From Thecaphora thlaspeos (taxonomy: Eukaryota; Basidiomycota; Ustilaginomycetes; Urocystidales; Glomosporiaceae), in assembly GCA_900291925.1 (NCBI GenBank), contig UWYS01000003.1, positions 992,001-1,056,000 on the forward strand: 64,000 nucleotides of DNA, read 5' to 3'. The translations under genes were made by a program, and so were the position numbers. Below are positions 21,356 to 32,700 of this stretch, in pieces. The notes under the pieces were generated by a model. It was not told the DNA's origin. It saw only the letters and a list, made by a program, of their open reading frames with translations, and made no database searches. Positions within the stretch are counted from its first letter, which is position 1. Each line of letters begins with the position of its first letter.

Positions 21356-23749
21356 ATGCGAGCGACTTCGCTCTTACGCCTGCCTCTTTTGGTGCTTGCA
21401 GCCCTCGCCAGCATAGCTCTGCTGTCGCCCAACCTCGTTGATGCAGCCGTCATTCGGCCGATCTCGAACGGCGAGAGCCTCGTCGAGCGGCACGCGGCCA
21501 TCTCGCGTCTTCCGCACGCCGCTGGCTTCGTCGCCAAGCGCGAGGACTACGAACTGGAGCGAAGGGCCATGCCCAAGCCGGACAAGCAGGAACGACTCGT
21601 CATCACCTCTGCCAACATCTCGCCCGACGGCTTCAAACGCAAGGGCATCCGCGTCAACGGCCTCTACCCGGCCAAGCCGTTGGTGTGGGACGAGGACGAC
21701 GACATCGAGATCGAGGTCATCAACCATTCCGAGACGGCATTTTCGCTGCACTGGCACGGCTTGCACCAGTACGGCACGCCGGAGATGGACGGCGTCCCCG
21801 GTGTGAGCCAGTGGAGCATCTACCCGGGCGATACGTTCGTCTACCGCTTCAAGGTGACGGGACAGCATGGCAGCTACTGGTGGCATAACCACGGCCACTA
21901 CGGCTATGAGTCCGGCCTGCGCGGTCACATCTACATACGTCCCAAGGCCTACGTGCAGAAGCCTTGGCCACGCCTCGCTGACTCACCGTCTGAGCAGCAG
22001 CAGCTCGAAGATGCCGAGACGCACCACCAGACGCTCGTCGCGACGGACCAGTGGCACATCGACCACAACTCGGTCCTCGAGACGGTGCAGAAGTCCGGCA
22101 CGCCTCCGGCCTGCTTCGACTCGCTGCTCATCAACGGCAAGGGACGCGTCTACTGCCCGCGAGACTACGAGTCGCTCGCCAGCCCCGCGACGCTCGGCCT
22201 GCTCAAGAACTTTTCCTCGGTCAACCCGGAGGGGTTCACGAGCAAGGGCTGCCTCTCGCTTGTGCCTCCGAACCCGGGCTACGAGACAAAGACTACGCTC
22301 GATGGCTTCTATGGCGGAGCGTGCCGCAACACGACGCACCCCATCGAAGTTTTTCACGCCGGCAAGGCGCTCAAGGCGGGTCGCAAGTGGCTCAACTTGC
22401 AGATCTCCAACCAGGCGACCAACTGGTACTACGGCCTCAGCATCGACGGGCACGCCATGTGGATCGTCTCCGTCGACGGCATCTACATCGAGCCGCTCAA
22501 GGTCGACTTTCTGCAGATCACGATCGGTGGCCGCCTTTCGGTCATGGTGGAGCTTGACGAGAGCAAGGCCTACCGCGACTGGCCTGTGCGGCTGACCAGC
22601 ACGCGGCCGCTCCAGCCGATCGAGGCGAATGCGATGCTCTCGTACGATGCGGATGCGCCCGACTCGATGGACCTCTCGTTCGACGAGGGCTTCCACTGGC
22701 TTCTCGAGAACCGCACCGACACGCCCATCACCTTTGGCGGCATCGTCGATGCGGACGTGACGCAGTGGAAGCAGAGCGAGTCCGTGCCCTACCAGCCGAC
22801 AAAGTACGTCCTGCGCCAAGCCAACATGACGCTTCACGCCGTGACGTCTCAGAACTCGCTCAACGTCTGGCAGATTGCGTCGCAGCCGCTCGACACTGTC
22901 GTGCTAGAGGACGCGCGACCGGCGCTCTTCAACGCGTACGACGCCAAGCCGCAGAAGACCGAGCTCAACCCCTACGCCACCGTGCCGTGGGGAACGGTGA
23001 TGGACATCATTGTGCACAACAACGTCTACTCGATCGTTGGTGGTCCCAACAGTCCGCATCCTATGCACCTCCACTCTCGACAGTTCTGGATCATCGGCGA
23101 GGGAACGGGCGACTTTCCCTATGATACCGTCGCAGATGCCGAGGCGGCCGGCGTGACGTTCCGTTTCGACAACCCTCCTCTTCGCGATGGTTTTGACATT
23201 GGTCCGAACAGTTGGACCGTCATCCGGTACAAGGTAGACCATGCCGCTGCCAACATCCTACACTGTCACATCGACGACCACCTGATCGAAGGGATGGCAG
23301 CTGTTCTTCTCGAGGGCGTAGAGACGTTACCTCGTGGGTACTTTTCCAAGGCCTACCTGGAAAAGTCGACAAACTGGCACGATACCTCGAACGGCGCGGC
23401 AGCAAAGGGAGTGGAGAAGAGCTTACAGAGTGGTCTCGCTGCCAACAAGTACCCCGCCCCACCACGACCTACCTCCTCGACGACTGGAGAGCAGATCGAC
23501 GGTGATACGTGGGGAGATCCCAGACCGCTCGCCAAGAGTATCGAATCTATCGCTTCTGCTGCTGCGACTTCAAAAGCTGCTGCTGCGGCCACTCCGACGT
23601 CTTCCTCTTCGTCATCATCCACCACCGAAGGAGAGGAAGACGGCGAGGGTGAGACGAAAAGGACCAGGCGAAACTTAGACCAACATGTCTGTCTCGTCAA
23701 GGAGAAGTCGAGCCGTACTCCTCTTCCAACCCATTCTTCCGTCCGTTGA
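21356..23749 (+). CDS. Secreted multicopper oxidase (laccase/Abr1-like)
   Basis: A single exon of 797 residues. The open frame extends to 21065 without an ATG, so the ATG at 21356 is used. It is followed directly by a typical signal peptide (residues 1-30, ending in LVDAA). All four copper-ligand signatures are present: HWHGL at residue 132, WWHNHGHYG, HPMHLHSRQFW, and HCHIDDHLIEGM starting at residue 636. These provide ten His, the type-1 Cys and the axial Met. Three cupredoxin domains are implied. Laccases of this type oxidise phenols and polymerise pigment precursors outside the cell or in the wall, which suits the nearby PKS and Ayg1-like genes. The last 120 residues are Ala/Ser/acid-rich and not part of the family core. 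Family is certain; a role in pigment formation is inferred. Confidence 0.9.
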   Translation: MRATSLLRLPLLVLAALASIALLSPNLVDAAVIRPISNGESLVERHAAISRLPHAAGFVAKREDYELERRAMPKPDKQERLVITSANISPDGFKRKGIRVNGLYPAKPLVWDEDDDIEIEVINHSETAFSLHWHGLHQYGTPEMDGVPGVSQWSIYPGDTFVYRFKVTGQHGSYWWHNHGHYGYESGLRGHIYIRPKAYVQKPWPRLADSPSEQQQLEDAETHHQTLVATDQWHIDHNSVLETVQKSGTPPACFDSLLINGKGRVYCPRDYESLASPATLGLLKNFSSVNPEGFTSKGCLSLVPPNPGYETKTTLDGFYGGACRNTTHPIEVFHAGKALKAGRKWLNLQISNQATNWYYGLSIDGHAMWIVSVDGIYIEPLKVDFLQITIGGRLSVMVELDESKAYRDWPVRLTSTRPLQPIEANAMLSYDADAPDSMDLSFDEGFHWLLENRTDTPITFGGIVDADVTQWKQSESVPYQPTKYVLRQANMTLHAVTSQNSLNVWQIASQPLDTVVLEDARPALFNAYDAKPQKTELNPYATVPWGTVMDIIVHNNVYSIVGGPNSPHPMHLHSRQFWIIGEGTGDFPYDTVADAEAAGVTFRFDNPPLRDGFDIGPNSWTVIRYKVDHAAANILHCHIDDHLIEGMAAVLLEGVETLPRGYFSKAYLEKSTNWHDTSNGAAAKGVEKSLQSGLAANKYPAPPRPTSSTTGEQIDGDTWGDPRPLAKSIESIASAAATSKAAAAATPTSSSSSSSTTEGEEDGEGETKRTRRNLDQHVCLVKEKSSRTPLPTHSSVR

Positions 23750-24168
23750 GAGTATCCTCCTCTGCTGTGTAGATCGCCTACGTACTCTTTTGACCCATCT
23801 TTGCCCAGACGGCCGCCTTTAAGTAGGCCCTCGGCGTACCCACACATTCCTTTCAACCGTCCCGTTTAACTACTCCATCACACCAGCGATGCACGCACTT
23901 CTTTCCGTCACTTGGTACTTTCCTCTTGTATCATCCGAGTCGAGCCGAAGAGGTCTCCCTGTGTCTGCGAGTTCAGAGCCGTTGCGGCCTGTTGATCCTC
24001 CACTCCATGCTCTGAACACGACGACAATCGGGCGTGACTTCTCTCACTCTCCCTGTCGACGACCAGATCAGAGGCTCATGAACGGTGTATTCAATCGTGT
24101 GAGAGTGGAGTTCATTGTGCGTCGAACAGAGACATACGTACATCCATCCAGTCGTGGAAAATCTCCAT
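23750..24168. other. Intergenic gap between convergent genes
   Basis: A 419-base stretch between two convergent stop codons. It should hold 3' UTRs. I see no gene or strong structure. Confidence 0.5.
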
Positions 24169-25766
24169 CTAAAACACTGTACCGTCCGATATGATTTCGA
24201 TCGGCGGTCCTCCGCCCGTCTGGTGCCTCTTGTGCTTGGCAATCTCCCTTCCTCCTTTCCAGGTCGCGCTCTCAAGCACCTGTTTGAGGTTGAGTTGATC
24301 CTTTGACAGGCCAAGTTTGGTCCGGATCCCTTCGGCGACGCGGTCCAGCAGGATGACGGTCATCGCGCGCCACTCTACCACGGCGGGATGCTGCGGCTCG
24401 AGGCGGGGCAGCTTGTTGCCGCTCTCCCACTCCTGCCTCGTCAGCGACGGCGACGACGCCGAGAGCAGCGCGTCTTTCGGCTGCAGTACGCCGAGGTCGA
24501 CAAACAGCCCGCCGTTGCGGTACTCGGGTAGACCGGTCTGATGCTCGCCATCGACGAACACCCAGCCGAGCGTCTGCTCGATCGGCTCCATGATCGAGTA
24601 GCACATCCACTGGCTGAGTTTGTGGAAGGGCACCAGCGCCGCCTCGCTCCCCTCTTCCCCCTCCTTGACCTGCAGCGAGTGCGGGCAAGGCCACACGTCG
24701 CCCATCGCGACGCCTTCGAGCGACGTGCGAGAGGCGGGCCAGATGGGCGCCAGGCCGTAGATCAGCGCCTCCCACAGCGTGGGGATGCTGACCTCGACCT
24801 TGCCGTCCGCCGAGGTCCGGGTGCTCGAGTGCGCGGCCAGGTAGTCGACCAGGTTGCCCGGACGGCGAGAAAGCGGATCGGCGGCGGCGGCGGCATCGCC
24901 GGAGAAAAAGCCGTGCGTGTCTTCCGAGACGGCCTTGCCGAGTCGGACCAGGAGCTCCGAGCGTCCCTCGAGGCCGGTCATCGGGTTCGACTCCGGGTGC
25001 ACCTGCATGTCCATGGCGAGAGTGTCGGTAGAGAGGTTGAGCAGGCCGCGCGCTGGTCGCACGTTTTGACGTGGATGGCGAGAGCGGGAGAAGGGCCGAA
25101 ACAAAGAGAAGGGGGTCAGAGAGAGAGAAGAGGATCAGATAGATGCTGTAATTAAGGACCGATTCTGCTCACCGGGCTTGCCTACTCACCATCAACCTTG
25201 TGCCGCGCTCCGATCTCGTTGCCAGTTCCTTGGTCGCCGCAGAACCGTCCTTCGAGGAACATGTCGAGGCTCGCTACTGCCAGGCCCTCGGATCGGGCGA
25301 ACTGCATTCCGGTCTTTGTCTCCTCGTACTTCCACTTCGTGCCTGCGCCAGCGTCGAGCAGGACGCTGACGATGAAGAGGTCAACGAGCCTCCTGGCGGC
25401 CTCCTTTGCCCCGACCTTGGCGCCGCCCTCTGCGTCCCTGGCGGGTATGCCGGGTGCGACACCGGCCCACTGGCTCAGCAGTGTGGTGATGCGCGGGAGT
25501 GGTCCAACGTCAAAGTGGCGCCAGCGTCCATGCGGCGGAATCTTTGCGTGGTCGGTGCCAAAGTCGCGCTGGATGATGGAGAGACAGAAGTCAACCACGG
25601 CCGCTTCCCGGCTAGCATCGTAGCTGAAGTACTCGAGACCGTCGGACGTCGAGGCGAGGTTGAAGATCTTGGTGCACCGCTCGCGGATCGAGGGAAGGCT
25701 GCGGAGGTAGGCGACCGACTTGGGGACCTGCGACGACGGCGAGGTCGACGGCAGGCTTGATGCCAT
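24169..25766 (-). CDS. URC4: URC4-type uracil catabolism protein (DUF1688)
   Basis: Two exons, 25766-25190 and 25052-24169, with a 137-base GT-AG intron; 486 residues in one frame. The N-terminus has VAYLRSLPSIRERC, and the segment PPHGRWRHFDVG is the family hallmark. Later come NPMTGLEGRSELLVRLG, VGDVWPCPHS-like (seen as MGDVWPCPHSL) and a C-terminal IISDGTVF. These fit the DUF1688 family, which includes URC4 of the yeast URC pathway that degrades uracil. No signal peptide or membrane segment is visible. The enzyme step carried out by Urc4 is not well defined. It lies convergent to the laccase and shows no sign of belonging to the polyketide cluster. The start ATG at 25766 is well placed. 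Confidence 0.87.
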
Positions 25767-26504
25767 GGCGAAGGGAAACGTCCAGGTGGTTGGAGGTTGG
25801 GCCGTGACTGTTGGCCGGCTAGGACAGAGTGTTGGCAGAGGACAGCGCTGAAGATGGTCGTGATGGGGCTTTGCGACTTATCGTTGTCTTCTGCTGCGAG
25901 GCGAGAGGATGATGATAGTGGTGGTCAGTTGGAGGGGAGGAGGGAAAGATAAAACGAAGCGGGGTGCCCGGGCCCATGTGGGCGTCTATCACGCTGGCTG
26001 GCTCGTGCGCCGAGCCGGGGCGCAGCGTGGCAAGCGACCCCGGCGATATCCGAAGCCACGCCCCGCTCTCCCTCGCTCCTATCAGCCTCCTCAACATCAG
26101 GTCAGGGCCAGCTCGCACATCCTCCCGTCACGTCCGAAGGAGACAAAAAGGTGACATCCAAGCAATGTTTGACGTCGAGTCCGTGTGTACGTCCAGAGCG
26201 GAGTAGGACAAGGGGGTATCTCAAAGGAAGCTTCTCCGCGCAGGAGACAGAGACCAGCCAGCCATCCGGCATGTCGCCCCTCTTCAGCATGTAGAGGGAG
26301 GGGACTAAAGGGTATAACTCAGACAAAGTACAATGAACGACCGGATCCCTCCAGCGGAAGGTCGTTTAAAGGGAGAGAAAGCGTAGATCGCAAGCTGCCG
26401 CCGCTCTCTCACCGTATCGGCAGCGAAATGGGATGGGCCTGAGCAGGACATCATCGGTGGCGAGAACGTGAACTCAGAAGGGGCCCCCCTACCGAGGCCG
26501 GTCA
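25767..26504. other. Intergenic region
   Basis: A 738-base stretch between the URC4 start and the stop of the next minus-strand gene. It should include the URC4 promoter and a 3' UTR. No gene is supported. Confidence 0.5.
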
Positions 26505-29500
26505 TCACTTCGGATGAGCTCGGGCGGCAAGAAACTCCTCATGCATCGCCCGACGAGAGGGAACGTTGAAGGAGCTCCTTGAGCGTTGATGTGCCGGGCC
26601 GGCGGTAGACTGGCTTGCCGTCGTATCGGCCCTTGAGGAACCACTTGTGCCGCCGTGACGGCCCGACTCGCTGGCCTCTTTGAGCCGTCGCACGCGCTCC
26701 GACAGGTCTTGCAGCACCGCCATCCGATCCTGCTCTCGACTCGACTTCACGGAAGAAGACGAAGTGGCGACGGCGCCCAGGCTCAATCCGCGGCCATGAC
26801 CATGACCGTGACCCGGCGCACTGCTGCTTTGCTTGCCCTGGCCGGAGTCTATCGCCGATTCGGTGACTAAGACGGATCCTCGAGGCGGCAATATCCCCTT
26901 GGTACGTCGCAGGGTGCGCCGAGGAAGGCTAGTAGAGCAGGACTCGCTGCTCTGGCTGTGCTCCTCGCTCGGCGTGGAGCTGCCCGCCTGGCTCGATCCT
27001 CCAAAGGGCGGTCGATTGGATGATGACGATTTTTGACGGAGAAAGGCGCTAAGGGTGTCGAGTGCCGCCGACACCTCGTTGAAGCCGACCTTTGTCGATG
27101 ACGATGATGATGACGACGTGACTGGCGGCTGCGATGTTGATGCAGCCTCCGCACTGGGCAAGACGGACATCAAAGCGGGACGTTCGCCGCCGCCGCCGCT
27201 GCTGGGCCTAGCGCTCCGCTGCGATTTCGAGTACGGCTCGACCGTCAGTCGCGCACGCCCCGGTGTAGCGATGGTAGTCGAGGAGGTGGCGACGGTCGAA
27301 ACGGCGAGTGGCCCGCTGCCGTCTCCCGCAGTGGTCGCCGCGTCGGGTGGGCTCTGGGCCACCACGGCGGAACCGCTACTGCGTTGGTGGTCGGAGGGTC
27401 CCCTCTCGCGCGGCCAGGTCCGCCACCGCTCCTCGGCCATGGACTCAATCGGAACAGACTGGCCAAACTCGCTAAAATCGCCGAGCCTGCTCTGGAAGGT
27501 GGCTTCAGAGCGACGCACGTCCGAGTTTGAACGACCGAGCGACACATCCGCTCCTAAGGCTGCTGCTGCAGCGACGCTCGACGACGACGTAGGGCGGCTG
27601 CCGGGGAGCCACATCGAGGCGCTCGCTGTTGAAGATGGCTGGTGCTGCAGGGAAGTCCTGCTCCTTGCTTTGCCGGCGGCCGATCCGATCGAGTCGTCTT
27701 GGAACGAATTGTCGACCGACGAAGGCCCGGTCGAGGCGAGCCAGCTGCCATCGCCTGTGGTAAGCCAGGAGCTTGCGCTTTGGTGCCAGATCCCATGCCG
27801 AGGACGGCTACTGGCCGAGTCGAAGCCGTGCGAGCCCGTGTAGCCCGTACTGACGCTCGTCGTCGAGTCGCGCCGCTGCTGCTGCGGCGCCGTAGCGGCA
27901 AAGGTGAGGCGGCCCATCTCGTCGACCTGCATTGCAACGTCTTCGTCGTACGCCGCCGATGGCGGCAGCTCCGGCGCAAGGTGCTCGATCATCTCGTGAT
28001 CCTTTTCGTCGGGCATCAAATCGAGCCCGAGGCCAAGCTCCCGAGCGAAGGCATCCCCTTCTACGTACCTCGGCGGAATCACAACCTCCGAGATCTGGGA
28101 AGGGGATGTACTGGAGGCCTGGAGCTCGAAAGTCGGCGGATCGCCTGTCCACGAGTAGCTCGATGCGAATGCTCCCGGTCGTGCCCTAGAGGGCACCGAT
28201 TTGCCAGCATCGAGGCTGGTGAGGCCGGTCTGCGGGCTTTGCAGCGAGACTTTAGCCGTGGCGGCGAGCAACGATGATGCACTAATGGGCCGCCGACCCG
28301 AAGAAGATATCGGGGTTAGGGCCTTTGCGGCCAGCCGTCCAGCGGTCTGCTGCGATAGTGGCAGTGGCCGCGCGGCGAACATGGTGGCGGAACCCAGCGA
28401 GCCGAACGATGGCATCAGAGCCTGTGTGATCTGAGCTTGGCCGCCATCGCTCGGCCCTGCTGAGTCCGGCGAGTTCGAGTCCTTCTGAGGACTGGCATCG
28501 AGGGGCCGAGGGGTGACTGTGACCGAGCCACGGTGGAAGGTCGGCGAAGCCTGGTGCAAGTTGCTCTTGTACGATCCGACGCTGCTGCCGTTGAGTGCCT
28601 GCGAGCACTGGCTCGGTGTCCGGTAGCCAACGGCCGTCCCCAGTGAATCCCGTTCAGACATGTCTGCCGTAAAGGTCGGAGGCAGTTGTATGGAAGACCA
28701 CAGATCGGGCGAGTTCAGGCTGATTGGTTGCGACCTCTGCATATTTTCGTCGCCACCGGCAACGAACGATGCTCCTCGACGGTGATGATCCTGGAGAGGA
28801 GCGGCCATCTGATCGCTGAAACTGCCAAAGGAGATCGCCTCTGCTGGCAGCGAGCGGCCGCTTTGCGAATAGCTTTTGACGCCTTGAGCCACTGGTGTCT
28901 CTGCAGTGGCCGAAGTTGGGCGGTGTTGTAACGTCTGGCCGCCTCTGCCGTTGCCATCGAACTGATGGAGCGGTGTGGGGTCCTGCGTTAGGAAAGCTGC
29001 CGCGGCCGAGAAGCTTTGGTCCCACAATGCCGAGGCAGCTTGACTTGTCGGAAACGTCGCAGTGGCCCCTGCCGAATCCCAGTTCGACGACGGACGTGTT
29101 GCGCTAGACCCTGAGGATGAAACGGCGGTTGAAGTCTGAAGGCGATGACGGCCGTCAGGAAGAGCGTCGACCATGAGCTGAGCCGAGAAGAGGCTTTCAG
29201 CAGTCCAGCTGGTGCTGTGCTCCGGCGCTCCCCATGCAGAGTCGATGCTGCCGGGCCTGGCGGGCGACTGTTGAAAGGCCTCATGCCCGGCGAGGGATAG
29301 GCTGTACATGCCCTCGTGCCCGCCCGCTGGACCTCTGCCCGACGAAGGCGGCGGCGGCGGCGGCGGCGAAGGCCGTTGCCCGACCCGGCTCCTTCCGGAC
29401 ACCGCTTGAATGTCGATCATCTCCTCTGACGGAGCCCTATTACTAGCGTCGAAGAGCAAGCCCCTGCCCACGGGGCTAGCTTCACTAGTAAGAGCATCCG

Positions 29501-29732
29501 ACACAGAGGCCGGACGCTCGCCTTGGTGGCTTGGAGAGGCATTGCGCTTGGAAATGGGAGTGGGAGTAGAAGCAGGATTCGATATGGAACCCCTTTCGAG
29601 CGGCGGCATGCACAGGGCATCGCTGAGCGTCGATCTGAAGGAGGATGCGCTAGCCCGCGCGGGCAGCGGCGCGCCAGGCTGGCTGTTTGCATGGTAGGCC
29701 TCGGGTGAGCGCAGAAGGTGTTTCCGTCGCAT
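26505..29732 (-). CDS. Large Ser-rich, mostly disordered protein of unknown function
   Basis: One uninterrupted frame; the first ATG is at 29732, giving 1075 residues. An upstream exon cannot be excluded, because the frame stays open a little further without an ATG. The sequence is dominated by Ser, Pro, Ala and Gly and has no domain I recognise. Notable parts are a polyproline run after GQRPS near the N-terminus, several SxxP-type segments that could be phosphorylation sites, an acidic stretch around LGLDLMPDEKDHEM, and a conserved-looking VGFNEVSAALDTLSAFLRQK near residue 890. Near the C-terminus is a short predicted coiled coil, DRMAVLQDLSERVRRLKEA. An HGHGHGHG run precedes it. It may be a regulatory or cytoskeletal scaffold protein, but that is a guess. 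The length of the open frame supports a real gene. Confidence 0.7.
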   Translation of the reverse strand: MRRKHLLRSPEAYHANSQPGAPLPARASASSFRSTLSDALCMPPLERGSISNPASTPTPISKRNASPSHQGERPASVSDALTSEASPVGRGLLFDASNRAPSEEMIDIQAVSGRSRVGQRPSPPPPPPPSSGRGPAGGHEGMYSLSLAGHEAFQQSPARPGSIDSAWGAPEHSTSWTAESLFSAQLMVDALPDGRHRLQTSTAVSSSGSSATRPSSNWDSAGATATFPTSQAASALWDQSFSAAAAFLTQDPTPLHQFDGNGRGGQTLQHRPTSATAETPVAQGVKSYSQSGRSLPAEAISFGSFSDQMAAPLQDHHRRGASFVAGGDENMQRSQPISLNSPDLWSSIQLPPTFTADMSERDSLGTAVGYRTPSQCSQALNGSSVGSYKSNLHQASPTFHRGSVTVTPRPLDASPQKDSNSPDSAGPSDGGQAQITQALMPSFGSLGSATMFAARPLPLSQQTAGRLAAKALTPISSSGRRPISASSLLAATAKVSLQSPQTGLTSLDAGKSVPSRARPGAFASSYSWTGDPPTFELQASSTSPSQISEVVIPPRYVEGDAFARELGLGLDLMPDEKDHEMIEHLAPELPPSAAYDEDVAMQVDEMGRLTFAATAPQQQRRDSTTSVSTGYTGSHGFDSASSRPRHGIWHQSASSWLTTGDGSWLASTGPSSVDNSFQDDSIGSAAGKARSRTSLQHQPSSTASASMWLPGSRPTSSSSVAAAAALGADVSLGRSNSDVRRSEATFQSRLGDFSEFGQSVPIESMAEERWRTWPRERGPSDHQRSSGSAVVAQSPPDAATTAGDGSGPLAVSTVATSSTTIATPGRARLTVEPYSKSQRSARPSSGGGGERPALMSVLPSAEAASTSQPPVTSSSSSSSTKVGFNEVSAALDTLSAFLRQKSSSSNRPPFGGSSQAGSSTPSEEHSQSSESCSTSLPRRTLRRTKGILPPRGSVLVTESAIDSGQGKQSSSAPGHGHGHGRGLSLGAVATSSSSVKSSREQDRMAVLQDLSERVRRLKEASESGRHGGTSGSSRADTTASQSTAGPAHQRSRSSFNVPSRRAMHEEFLAARAHPK

Positions 29733-32700
29733 TGCCGCCCGGATGCACCACTTCACCTACTACGGGCTGCTCTTTCCCGCTCCCTGACGTCTGCTTTGCC
29801 CGCAGAGCTTGCAGGGAGGTGCTATTCAGAGGCAGGCCTCTAGCCCCCAAGGCGGTAGCGTACTGACCGGCGGACAGGGTCGAACGATTAGCGACGATGG
29901 AGCGAGGGTGAGGGTGGTGGGCTAATCAGATGGTGGTTTGCGCGGGGCGAGGCCAAGTTGGCGTGGGAACGAGGATCTTGAACGGTTCAGCAGGTCTCGA
30001 GGCATGCAAACACATCGGTCAGACCCTCCGGGGCTGTCAAGGGAAAAGGCGAGCAAAGAGCCTGGGACCGCTGAACAGCTGCTGAAGTGCCCAGCAATAT
30101 GCAATAGCGGCCCTGTAGAGGTGAGCTCTAACCCCGTGCTAGGAGGGTCGGAGAGGCCGACTTCCGCAGATAGTCTTTGTTGACACGATCCTGGACGCAG
30201 GCCGTTCAAGGTGCCGCCGTGAGCGCAGAGTAGGTCGCTGAAAGGGCGTGGTGCTGCCTAAGAGTGAAGGCAGGGGAATGATTTGGCGTGGTCGTAGAGA
30301 TCGCTTCTTCGCCAGGCGCAGCTACCGTAGAGCGGGCTCAAAGCTCGGGCTTGTTGTAGGGCCGTCTCGGGGGAAAGAGCGTCAGGCGTGATCAAACCTG
30401 GTCGTTCTTGGCGAAGGCGTCGGGGGACCAGGTCGGTGGTGATTCATGGGCGACCAAAGCCACGTTATGAATCCTTGTCTGGCGATACGAGGCCCTAGCT
30501 CAGCGATGCAACGGCTGCAGCTTCCTTGGCCACATAGGAGCGCAGCGAGTCGAGAGAGGCGTTGCGAGTCAAGCGAAAAGGCGAAAGCAGCCGTGTCGAC
30601 TAGGGTGGGCGGTCGTGCTGGGCGGTCGTGCTGGGCGGTCGAAAGGGATGGGGCGTCTTAGAGGGCGTATGGGGTAGGAGCAGACGAGGGATAGATGGTC
30701 TGTGGCCGTAGTGACGATGGTGGCGGTGGGCGGGATCAGGCGGAGGGGCGCCAGAGTACAAACGAGGTCGGTGGACGTCTGGGTAACAAGAGTAGGAGAT
30801 TCAAAGGGAGGCCGCTTCTGGGAGCCAGACGGACCATTCGGGATCATGTTGTTACACTTCTCTCTTGCTCTCTTGGGCTGCGGGGCTGCGGAGGTGCAAC
30901 ACTTGTCCGGACGAGCTGCTGCCTTTGGGCGGCCCAGGCGGCGTCATTGGCAGGGCACGACGAGCCTGTACACTACACCAACAACTCTCTAAAAGCACAT
31001 GTGCGGGCGAGGCGCGCGCGAGAGCCGCCGAAACACGGTGGTTTCAAGTGATGCGGCCGTCGCCCGACAATGCTGGAGGAAAGAGTACATATGCGCTGTA
31101 GCGTCGGTACAGAACCGGCACGGGTCCCTCGCCTCGTTGCGGCCGGGCCGTCGGCTGCAGTACAGTGGTACAGTAGTATGTAGCTATCATGACACCATAG
31201 AGTGCCGCTACTGTACAGCAGCGGGAGATTGGCCGCCTTACGTCGAGCGATGCTTTGCTGTCGCTGTGGCAAGGCAACTTGTCCGGGAGCAGCCGGCCTG
31301 CCAAGCTCTTCGTGCCAATCTCTCGGACCACCGGCAGCGACGCCGTCCTGGCCGTCGCTTCGGCCCGCCCGCGACGTTGTCGGCCCATCCGTGCTCTACG
31401 CACCATCAAGGCCGACGGCTTGGCCCGGACAGCTCGCGAGCAACACTCTCTCTCTTGCCACAGGGTCGCAGCATCCATAATCTCTTCGTCCAGCTTCTAG
31501 GACTCCTCGGCCAACTCCCTGAGTGTGAGCAGCGGGGCAGGCGGTCTGCCCCTTTCTGGTACTTCAAACAGCACCGGCCGGGCCAATCCGACGGTGTACG
31601 TGTTGCCCGCCGCTCGCTGCCAAGTGAAGCAGGCTCTGGCTCGGTCCCGCCTCGTTGGTGATCTCCTACATACGACGGGAGCTACTGTACTTTCCTCTGG
31701 CTACCTCTGCCTCTGTACTGCCGTAGCTGGCGGCTACAAATCACTCTAGAGCAGAGTAGTAGTGTTAAAGCGAGGACACACCCAAGTCTCGACCTTCTGC
31801 AGTGCGTAGGCGAAGCGTACTATACGTGGTAGCGTGGGATAGGAATGGGATAGGGTTTCGGCCACTCTTCCGACGGCCCGTCGCCATGCCTGCTACTTAG
31901 CCAATGCCACTGCCACTGCCGCTGCCTGCCTGCTGTTCCGCACAAAGTTCCTGCACGCCGCAGGACGACACGGACATCTGTGTGCCGCTGTTGCCCGTGG
32001 GTTGCATGCCCGTCGATGGCCCCGCCCCAAGGCTAAAGGCAGGCAGGGTCGTGCTTGCGCTCGGCGTACCGAAACGAGGTGCCCAGCAGACTGGGCGGAC
32101 GTGCCCTGCTTGGGTCGAGATCCTGCTTCGAGCTGCGTCACGTGGCACTGCGGCGTGGGCGTCTGGGCGCCAGCGAGCACCCAGCCTGTCTGCCTGCCAC
32201 TTAGCTAGTCAGCCTCGCGCCGTATCCCCTCCTTTCCCTCCTCCATCTCCTTCCTCTCTCGCCGCTCGACCGCTCGCTTCTTGTCCCACCCTGTACTCCC
32301 TCCCTTGCCGCTCTCGTCGCTCTCGTTGCGGCTCCTCGAGCTCTGAGGCCTTCTCTGCCTCTGCCGCCATACCATGCTATGTCTTCTCCTTGCAGGTGGT
32401 CGGTCGGAGCCGGGATCCTTTTTCCCTTTTCCTTAGTTTCCTCTTCAACCGCCTGCCAGCTCTGATCAAGATCTGCTTCTTGCTTGACCTCTACAGAGCG
32501 CTGCACGTCGTCCATCTTGCCGAGATGCGGAGATCGTCATCCACCAACCAGACCACGGGGGGCGGGGAGCGAGGACATGGCGGGCGTCGCCAAGACGGCG
32601 CAAGCAGCAGCGCTGGGCCGCTCCTATGTCCGCCCGGTGGCCGAAGATCGACGCTTTGCCGCTATGCTGAGTGTCCAGGCTTGCGGCGCTGATCGTGCGC

